From Gemmatimonadota bacterium (GTDB taxonomy: Bacteria > Gemmatimonadota > Gemmatimonadetes > Longimicrobiales > Gaopeijiaceae): a DNA stretch of 8,770 bases. Each line of letters opens with the position of its first letter. Position 1 is the first letter of the stretch. The position numbers and the translations under genes are program-made. Below, one piece after another: positions 1 to 5,102 of the stretch. Under the pieces are notes generated by a model. It ran no database searches. It had not been told where the DNA came from and worked only from the letters and a program-made list of their open reading frames with translations. The stretch lies in the NCBI GenBank assembly GCA_003695865.1, contig RFGQ01000284.1:1-8770 (forward strand). The letters run 5' to 3'.

Positions 1-1
1 G

Positions 2-106
2 CTCGCCGGCCGGGTGCCGCTGTCGCCCGGGCCGGTGGTCGCGCTGCTGAGTGGCGGCAACGTCGATCCGGCGCGGGCGCTGGCACTCGTGGCGGGTGGC
101 GCCTGA
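2..106 (+). CDS. C-terminal end of a PLP-dependent fold-type II enzyme (threonine dehydratase/serine racemase-like), partial
   Basis: Only the last 34 residues are inside the window; the gene begins upstream. The frame reads into VVALLSGGNVDPARALAL and stops at TGA 104-106. The hydrophobic strand followed by SGGN(V/I)D close to the C-terminus is characteristic of the catalytic domain of threonine ammonia-lyases and serine racemases (known family feature: PLP-dependent beta-elimination or racemisation of Ser/Thr). Substrate cannot be decided from this fragment. The stop codon shares its A with the ATG of the EgtC-like gene (TGATG), so the two are probably co-transcribed and translationally coupled. 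The context raises the possibility that it acts on hercynylcysteine sulfoxide as an EgtE substitute, which is inference only. It could equally be a housekeeping threonine dehydratase. Confidence 0.65.
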   Translation, partial: LAGRVPLSPGPVVALLSGGNVDPARALALVAGGA

Positions 107-888
107 TGTGCCGGCTCGCCCTCTACCTGGGGCCGCCGCGCCCGCTCGCGCCGCTCGTCTTCGGCGGCACGCACCCACTCGCGGAGCAGGCGTGGGCGCC
201 CCGGGAACTGCTCACGGGCTCGGTGAACGCCGACGGTTGGGGAGTGGCCTGGTTCACCCCGCAGGGCCCGGTGCGCCTGGCCGCCGCGGAGCCCGTCTGG
301 TACGACCCCGACCTGCCGGCCGCACTCGGGGCCGTCGAGTCGTCCGCCCAGCTCGCCGTGCTCCGCAACGCGACCGTCGGGCTGTTCGTCGACCGGGCCG
401 GCCTGCAGCCGTTCGTGGGGGGCGGGTGGGCCTTCGCGCTGAACGGTTACGTGCAGGACTTCCGCCCGCGATTCATGCGCGCGTTCCGCGCCGAGCTGCC
501 CGACGCGCTCTACGGCGAGCTGCGGGGCTGTTCGGACGCCGAGACGCTCTTTCTGCTCCTGCGGGCACGCCTCGACGCGGGCGCGCCGGCCGCGCGGGCC
601 CTCCAGGACCTGGCCGCGTGGGTCGTGGCGGAGGTGCGCGCGGTGGGCGCCGAGGCGCAACTCACCATGGCGCTCGTGGGGCCCGGCGAGGCGCACGCCG
701 TGCGCACGGGCACGGCCGAGCGGACCAACACGCTCTACGCCGGACGGGGATGCGCGGTCGGGCCCGCAGGGGTGGTGGTGGCTTCCGAGCCGCTCACCGA
801 CGAGGCGGTGTGGGAGGCCGTGCCCGAGCACCACGCGCTGGAGGTGCGGGCGGACGGGTCGGTACGGGTCGAGCGACTCGCGCGCTAG
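106..888 (+). CDS. egtC: EgtC-like class II glutamine amidohydrolase (gamma-glutamyl-hercynylcysteine sulfoxide hydrolase)
   Basis: 260 residues, about the usual length for EgtC. It begins Met-Cys-Arg, so Cys2 becomes the N-terminal nucleophile of an Ntn hydrolase (GATase class II fold) after Met removal. Other family marks are NADGWGVAWF at 41-50, the RNAT motif with Arg87, Asn113-Gly114 (oxyanion-hole pair), CSDAETLF at 142-149 and the late VVVASEPL at 224-231. In the pathway EgtC removes the gamma-glutamyl group from the sulfoxide made by EgtB, in the cytoplasm. The canonical HNG motif reads LNG here (Leu112), a departure from the usual family. The start is fixed by the required Cys2 and by the TGATG overlap with the PLP-enzyme gene; the ribosome site is weak, which fits coupling. 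It converges with egtA, the two stops sharing CTAG. The family assignment is firm; the EgtC role rests on the adjacent egtBDA genes. Confidence 0.85.
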   Translation: MCRLALYLGPPRPLAPLVFGGTHPLAEQAWAPRELLTGSVNADGWGVAWFTPQGPVRLAAAEPVWYDPDLPAALGAVESSAQLAVLRNATVGLFVDRAGLQPFVGGGWAFALNGYVQDFRPRFMRAFRAELPDALYGELRGCSDAETLFLLLRARLDAGAPAARALQDLAAWVVAEVRAVGAEAQLTMALVGPGEAHAVRTGTAERTNTLYAGRGCAVGPAGVVVASEPLTDEAVWEAVPEHHALEVRADGSVRVERLAR

Positions 889-2135
889 AGCGCCCCGCGC
901 GGGCCGGCGCCGTCGGAGGTGTGACCGGGATCGCGGCCCACCGCGCTCAACGAGCTCGTGAAGTGTTCGAGCGCTTCCCTCGCCCACCCCGAGACGCACG
1001 AGCCCTCCAGGCGCCGCGCCCCGTCCAGGGCCAGGGTGACCACCGCATCGGCCGTCCTCCGCACGGCGGGCGCGGCCAGACCCTCACGCCCGGCCGTCTC
1101 GAGCAGGTCGTCGTCGCAGGGCGGCAGCGTCTCGGCCGCCTCGCGGCAGGCGTCGTCGTCGTAGAGCAGGCCCGCCAGCAGCGTCGCCGGCACGACGTAC
1201 CAGTGTGGCGGAAGGGCGTCGAGGCAGCGGACTTCGAGGTAGCCCCGCGGACGCACTTCGGGGAACAGCGTGCTCAAATGGCGCCTCCAGGCGGCCTCAT
1301 CCGCGCACCCCGCCTCGACGCGGGCCCGGAACGGCCTCGGCGCTTCCGGGCCTTCGACGATCTCGAGCGCGGTGAGCGCGAACTCCAGATACCCGTCGGG
1401 CCCCTCCTCGGCCCTCCCAAGTCCGGTGCGAGAGGGGTCGAGGCGCCGCCACTGTGCGGCCCGGAAGCTGCGGTGGCCCGTCTCGCGGCCTTCGTAGCGT
1501 GGCGAGTTCGCAAAGAGTGCAACCAGGGCCGGTGCGGCCCTGGTCGCCGCTCGCCAGCGCTCCAGAGGCCTCGGTCCGGGATCGAGGTTCACGTGGAGGG
1601 CCGCGGTCTGGCGCATCATGCGGCGGCCCCATGGACCCAGCGCCCCGAAATGCCGGTCCATCGTGCGGTAGCGTGGCGTGTCGAGCACGAGGCGTGCGTC
1701 CGCCTCTCGGCCGAGAGGGTCGATCCCGCGCGTGCACACGGCGAGTCCGCCGCCGTCGAGCGCCTCGAGGACCGCACCGACCGAGTGCTCCAGCGACGCG
1801 ACGAGCGCATCCACATCGGCGGCGGGCGCACTCGAGATCTCGATCTGGCCTCCGGGTTCGTACGTCACGTGACTCCCGTCCGGCAGGTCGAAGCGCGGTG
1901 ACCCCGCGTAGGACACGCCTTCCCCCCAACCCCGCGACCGCGCCGCCCCGCGCAGCAGCGGCAGGGTGCCCCCTCCTTCCGGCTCATGGGGCGCGACGAG
2001 CCGGCCCGTAGAGGGCTCGACGGGGATCAATTCGACTTCCATGCCCATGCGCATGGCCCGCGCCGACCCCGGCGCGAAGATCCGGCCGAGAACGTCGCGG
2101 CGCAGGGCCTCGGCCGCAGCGGTGCCCTGCGTCAC
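885..2135 (-). CDS. egtA: Glutamate-cysteine ligase EgtA (GCS2 family)
   Basis: Makes gamma-glutamylcysteine, the sulfur donor for EgtB, from Glu, Cys and ATP. 416 residues from the chosen start. GCS2-family marks: GMEVEL at 31-36 (metal-binding acidic residues Glu33, Glu35), TYEPGGQIEIS at 91-101, RMMRQTAALHVNLD at 172-185, LFANSPRY at 207-214, and the C-terminal block HLSTLFPEVRPRGYLEVR at 286-303 that resembles EgtA/GshA of actinobacteria. The frame is open as far as an ATG at 2219, but that extension would be Arg/Gly/Pro-rich and lie inside egtD. GTG at 2135-2133 overlaps the egtD stop as GTGA and has GGAG eight bases upstream, so I chose GTG. It is last in the egtBDA operon. EgtA for this operon is well supported; the isolated family name would be glutamate-cysteine ligase. 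Confidence 0.93.
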   Translation of the reverse strand: MTQGTAAAEALRRDVLGRIFAPGSARAMRMGMEVELIPVEPSTGRLVAPHEPEGGGTLPLLRGAARSRGWGEGVSYAGSPRFDLPDGSHVTYEPGGQIEISSAPAADVDALVASLEHSVGAVLEALDGGGLAVCTRGIDPLGREADARLVLDTPRYRTMDRHFGALGPWGRRMMRQTAALHVNLDPGPRPLERWRAATRAAPALVALFANSPRYEGRETGHRSFRAAQWRRLDPSRTGLGRAEEGPDGYLEFALTALEIVEGPEAPRPFRARVEAGCADEAAWRRHLSTLFPEVRPRGYLEVRCLDALPPHWYVVPATLLAGLLYDDDACREAAETLPPCDDDLLETAGREGLAAPAVRRTADAVVTLALDGARRLEGSCVSGWAREALEHFTSSLSAVGRDPGHTSDGAGPRGAL

Positions 2136-3187
2136 GACCGGGACTCCGGGCCGCCGTCGCCGTCGGCCGAGACCCCGGCCAGGGCCAGGGCGTAGCGGCC
2201 CGCTTCGTCCTCGACCCACGCTTCGAGGCTCAGACCGGCGTCCTGGAAGATCTCCGTGACGGTCCGCCTATCGTATTTGCACGAGATCTCGGTGCGGATC
2301 GATTCGCCGGCGGCGATGCGCACGGGCGCCATACCGGGGGCCTCGACCGTGGTAGGACGCCGGGCGACCAGGTGCATCTCGATGCGTCCCTTCGCCTCGT
2401 CGTAGAACGCCCGGTGTTCGAAGGCCTCGAGGTCGAAGGTCGCGCCGGCCTCGCGGTTGAAGACCCGCAGGATGTTCCGGTTGAACTCGGCCGTGACCCC
2501 TTCGGCGTCGTTGTAGGCCCGCTCGAGCGCTTCCTTCGACTTGCCGGGCCCCGGCCGCAGGTCGGCGCCGAGCAGAAAGCGATCGGACGGCGCCATGGCG
2601 TCACGTACCGTCGCCACCAGATCGACCGCCGCCTCCGGATCGAAGTTTCCGATCGTGCTGCCCAGGAGCGCGAACAGGGCCGGTCGCTCCAGCGGGAAGT
2701 CGGGCGGGAACGGGAGCGAGATGTCACGCACCAACGGTCGAACTTCGAGCGTCGGATAGTCCGCCCGGAGCGCGTGGCTCACCTCGCGGAGGAAGTCACC
2801 CGCCACGTCGACCGGCACGTAGAGCACCGATGGCCGCACCGCCACGAGGGCGTCCAACAGGATGCGCGTCTTGGTGGCGGCGCCCGCCCCCAGTTCGACC
2901 AGCGTCGCCGGAGCCAGCGCGGCCATCCACGTAGGAGCGTGGTTCCGCAGGAGCTCGGTCTCGACGCGCGTCGGATAGTACTCCTCAAGGCCGGTGATGC
3001 GCTCGAAGAGTTCCGAGCCACGGGTATCGTAGAAGTACTTGGAGGGGAGCGACTTCTGAGGCTGCGCGAGTCCCCAGCGCAGGTCGGCCAGCAGGCGCGC
3101 CCGCCGCTGGCCCGCCGCGGGCTCCCCGGCGGCGCCGGTCGTGCACTCGCGCCCGCCGCGGACGGGCTCCCCTCCCCTGCACTCCAT
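2132..3187 (-). CDS. egtD: L-histidine N(alpha)-methyltransferase EgtD
   Basis: Trimethylates the alpha-amino group of His with three SAM to give hercynine. 351 residues, about 30 longer than mycobacterial EgtD (321), mostly from a low-complexity Gly/Arg/Glu N-terminus. Motifs in order: QKSLPSKYFYDTRGSELFE at 44-62, EEYYPTR at 68-74, SAM-binding ELGAGAATKTR at 98-108, VPVDV at 124-128, LGSTIGNF at 175-182, AYNDAEGVTAEFNRN at 224-238, and TEISCKY at 299-305. Residues matching the known M. smegmatis histidine pocket are present: Tyr53 and Tyr70 (Tyr39/Tyr56), Gly176 and Asn181 (Gly161/Asn166), Tyr225 (Tyr206), Glu300 and Ser302 (Glu282/Ser284). The equivalences were made by eye. ATG 3187 is 12 nt after the egtB stop with GGGAG seven bases before it. 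Its TGA overlaps the egtA GTG. Confidence 0.96.
   Translation of the reverse strand: MECRGGEPVRGGRECTTGAAGEPAAGQRRARLLADLRWGLAQPQKSLPSKYFYDTRGSELFERITGLEEYYPTRVETELLRNHAPTWMAALAPATLVELGAGAATKTRILLDALVAVRPSVLYVPVDVAGDFLREVSHALRADYPTLEVRPLVRDISLPFPPDFPLERPALFALLGSTIGNFDPEAAVDLVATVRDAMAPSDRFLLGADLRPGPGKSKEALERAYNDAEGVTAEFNRNILRVFNREAGATFDLEAFEHRAFYDEAKGRIEMHLVARRPTTVEAPGMAPVRIAAGESIRTEISCKYDRRTVTEIFQDAGLSLEAWVEDEAGRYALALAGVSADGDGGPESRS
2144..2147 (-). promoter_or_regulatory. Ribosome binding site of egtA, deciding the GTG start
   Basis: GGAG on the minus strand, eight bases before GTG 2135, lying inside the 3' end of egtD. With the GTGA stop/start overlap it favours the GTG over the ATG at 2219 and indicates coupling of egtA to egtD translation. 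Confidence 0.6.
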
Positions 3188-3194
3188 GGCCTCG

Positions 3195-3199
3195 CTCCC
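3195..3199 (-). promoter_or_regulatory. Ribosome binding site of egtD
   Basis: GGGAG on the minus strand, directly after the egtB TGA (3202-3200) and seven bases before ATG 3187. It supports this start in spite of the low-complexity N-terminus it gives EgtD. Confidence 0.6.
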
Positions 3200-4519
3200 T
3201 CAGTCGTCGGCCGCGCACCGCAGGCCGCTGAAGATCTGTCTGCGAATCGGATAGTCCCAGTTGCGGAAGGTGTTCCGGACCGCGCCGGGCCGCGTGGCCC
3301 ACGAGCCGCCCCGCAGTACACGATATTCGTTGCCGAAGAAGACTTCCGAGTACTCCGGGTAGGGGAACGCGGTGAACCCCGGATAGCCCTCGAACGGGCT
3401 GGAGGTCCATTCCCACACGTCGCCGATCATCCCGTAGCAGCCGAGCGGAGATACGTTCCTCGGGTAGGCCCCGATCGGCGCCGTGCCGAACGCGAGCTGA
3501 TCCACGTTGGCGAGCACGATCGAGGCGGATTCGTCTCCCCACGGGAAGCGACGCGTCCGGCCCGTGGCGGGGTCCCACGCCGCCGCCACCTCCCACTCGA
3601 ACTCGGTGGGCAGGCGCTTCCCTTCGAAGCGTGCGAAGGCCTCGGCCTCCCAGTAGCAGACGTGGCACACCGGATGACGGGGATCGAGGGGCGCCACCCG
3701 GTCGAAGGTGCGCGTCCACCACTCCCCGCCACGCCGTTCCCAGTGCTTGGGCGCGCGCGCACCCGCCTCACGCAGCCAGGCCACGCCCTCGGCGCTCCAG
3801 AACTCCTCCCGCTCGTAGCCTCCCTCGTCCACGAAGCGCAGGAAACGGGCGTTCGAGACCGGCGCGCGGTCGATGCGGTAGGGCGGCAGTTCCACCTCGA
3901 AGGCGGGCCGCTCGTTGTCGTAGGCCTGGCTCCGGTCGTCCGTCCCGATGGGATAGACGCCCCCGGGCACGCGCACCATCGCCTCCCCATCGACATCGAG
4001 CACCGGATCGGGATGATGGAAGGCTCGCGGGGCACGGTACGGCGTGCCCTGTTTGAGCTGAAGGGTCTGCAGGATGGTCTCGCCATGCTGGTATTCGTGC
4101 TGCAGCACCAGGCGCACGGCGAAGCTGTCGCGAGAGAGCGGGTCGGGCGCACCGGGGTCCATACGCATCACGTTCACGAGCGCGCGCGCACGCACCTCGG
4201 CCATGTACGCGAGCGCGGCGGGCGGATCGGGCAGCGGCAGGCGATCTCGCACGGCACGTGGGTTTTCGAATGGGTTGTATATACCCCGGAGACCCTCCGA
4301 GCCGTCCGGGCCGCGCTCGAAGGACTCGACCAGCCACACCTCCTCGAAATGGGCGATGTGGCCCAAGTCCCAGACGATCGGACTCATCAGGGGGTCGTGC
4401 TGACGGATCAGATCGCCGGACTCGATCGGGGCGACGAGCAGCAGGGTGCGGGCGCGCGCTTCGGTGAGCAGATCGACGGCTTCGGCGGGGTTCAGTCCAC
4501 GACCGGGATGGGTGTGCAT
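3200..4519 (-). CDS. egtB: Hercynine oxygenase EgtB (non-haem iron sulfoxide synthase)
   Basis: Joins hercynine and a thiol with O2 to form the C-S bond and sulfoxide. 439 residues, normal length. N-terminal DinB-type domain to about residue 165, then a formylglycine-generating-enzyme-like (FGE-sulfatase) domain from about 180 to 436. The three-His iron site is visible: His54 in WDLGHIAHFEEVW, and His141 and His145 in LQHEYQHGE; these match His51/134/138 of M. thermoresistibile EgtB. FRNWDYPIRRQIFSGLR at 418-434 carries Asn420, Trp421, Asp422 and Arg426, aligning with the Asn414/Asp416/Arg420 region that binds gamma-glutamylcysteine, which agrees with egtA and egtC nearby. Tyr387 probably corresponds to catalytic Tyr377, if a four-residue loop is missing. 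ATG 4519 is the only normal start; AGGAG (4526-4522) lies just two bases before it, an unusually short gap. First gene of egtBDA. Confidence 0.96.
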   Translation of the reverse strand: MHTHPGRGLNPAEAVDLLTEARARTLLLVAPIESGDLIRQHDPLMSPIVWDLGHIAHFEEVWLVESFERGPDGSEGLRGIYNPFENPRAVRDRLPLPDPPAALAYMAEVRARALVNVMRMDPGAPDPLSRDSFAVRLVLQHEYQHGETILQTLQLKQGTPYRAPRAFHHPDPVLDVDGEAMVRVPGGVYPIGTDDRSQAYDNERPAFEVELPPYRIDRAPVSNARFLRFVDEGGYEREEFWSAEGVAWLREAGARAPKHWERRGGEWWTRTFDRVAPLDPRHPVCHVCYWEAEAFARFEGKRLPTEFEWEVAAAWDPATGRTRRFPWGDESASIVLANVDQLAFGTAPIGAYPRNVSPLGCYGMIGDVWEWTSSPFEGYPGFTAFPYPEYSEVFFGNEYRVLRGGSWATRPGAVRNTFRNWDYPIRRQIFSGLRCAADD

Positions 4520-4621
4520 GGCTCCTGGTGGGGTGGGTGCGACGGCTGGGGCTCCCGGAAGCTAACGGTCCCCCGGCGCGGGCGCCCGACGTGAGGCGGG
4601 CCGCCGACCCGGCAGAACGAA

Positions 4622-4665
4622 CCGGACGCGGCAGGGGTTCCCTCCTCTGCCCCCACCGCGTCCGG
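4622..4665 (-). terminator. GC-rich hairpin after the 136-residue gene, possible terminator
   Basis: CCGGACGCGG (4622-4631) and CCGCGTCCGG (4656-4665) are perfect 10-base inverted complements. Inside them GGGG (4634-4637) can pair with CCCC (4651-4654), leaving a 13-base loop. On the minus strand the stem begins 12 bases after the TGA at 4677 and is followed by TTCGTTCT, a weak T-rich tail and not a clean U-tract. It may end the TPR/136-residue transcript, so that egtBDA would need its own promoter in 4520-4621; I see no clear -10/-35 there. It could also act only as a 3' stabiliser. Confidence 0.5.
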
Positions 4666-4676
4666 CGCGCTCCCCC

Positions 4677-5087
4677 TCAGGCTCCCTCGGCCGGCGCTTC
4701 GGGCACCTCGAGGCCGTGCAATCTGCACACGAGCTCGGCCATGGTGAGATGGTCGTCCGCGGTATCGGCCACCGCCGCGAGCAGCATCTCCTCCGCCGCG
4801 TACGCAATCGCCTGGTAGTCCTGCCCCAGCGCGTCGAGCTGGCGGATCTCACGGAGGTTCCGCTGCGTGAGGGTTGGATCGGCACCGAGGCACGCGTCGC
4901 GCAGCGCCCGGTGCAGGTACACGCTCTTGCGCAAGAGGTCGAAGAGGAGCGCCGCGAGCATATAGTCGAACTCCGCGGTGCCGGCTTCGACCCTGGCGAG
5001 CTTGGGCCGCGCCCGGGTCGGGATGATGTCCATGAACATGGCCACGTTGGCGGCCGTGTGGTCAACCGGCGAGGTGTGCTCAGACAT
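4677..5087 (-). CDS. Hypothetical 136-residue helical acidic protein
   Basis: I do not recognise a family. The protein looks cytoplasmic: no signal peptide or membrane segment. It is rich in Ala, Leu, Asp and Glu, with likely helices at about 36-66 (EFDYMLAALLFDLLRKSVYL), 75-108 (RNLREIRQLDALGQDYQAIA) and 113-124; only Cys66 and Cys121 are present. The coding call is supported by a good ribosome site, AAGGA at 5099-5095, seven bases before ATG 5087, and by its place 15 nt after the stop of the TPR gene on the same strand. The two are therefore likely one operon. A hairpin follows it before egtB. It may be a partner of the membrane TPR protein or an unlinked small protein; nothing in the sequence ties it directly to ergothioneine chemistry. 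Confidence 0.75.
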   Translation of the reverse strand: MSEHTSPVDHTAANVAMFMDIIPTRARPKLARVEAGTAEFDYMLAALLFDLLRKSVYLHRALRDACLGADPTLTQRNLREIRQLDALGQDYQAIAYAAEEMLLAAVADTADDHLTMAELVCRLHGLEVPEAPAEGA

Positions 5088-5094
5088 TGTCGGG

Positions 5095-5099
5095 TCCTT
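5095..5099 (-). promoter_or_regulatory. Ribosome binding site of the 136-residue gene
   Basis: AAGGA on the minus strand, seven bases before ATG 5087 and in the 15-nt gap after the TPR-gene stop. It supports both the start and the reality of this small gene. Confidence 0.55.
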
Positions 5100-5102
5100 C
5101 CA

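Noticed and set aside
894..903. Palindrome CCCGCGCGGG just after the egtC stop as a terminator
   Set aside because: It lies in the egtA coding region, is short and is not followed by T residues. Such palindromes are common at this GC content.
51..1901. Long open frame on the plus strand, overlapping egtC and antisense to egtA
   Set aside because: It is extremely Arg/Gly/Pro-rich and lies in a non-coding frame of two well-supported genes. This is expected from the high GC content.
3200..4519. Sulfatase-modifying enzyme (formylglycine-generating) as the identity of this gene
   Set aside because: The C-terminal fold is shared, but the N-terminal DinB domain with the three-His iron site and the neighbouring egtD/egtA identify EgtB.
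2372..4594. 740-codon open frame on the plus strand antisense to egtD and egtB
   Set aside because: The opposite strand encodes EgtD and EgtB with intact catalytic motifs. The antisense product has low-complexity Arg/Gly/His composition and no recognisable domain.
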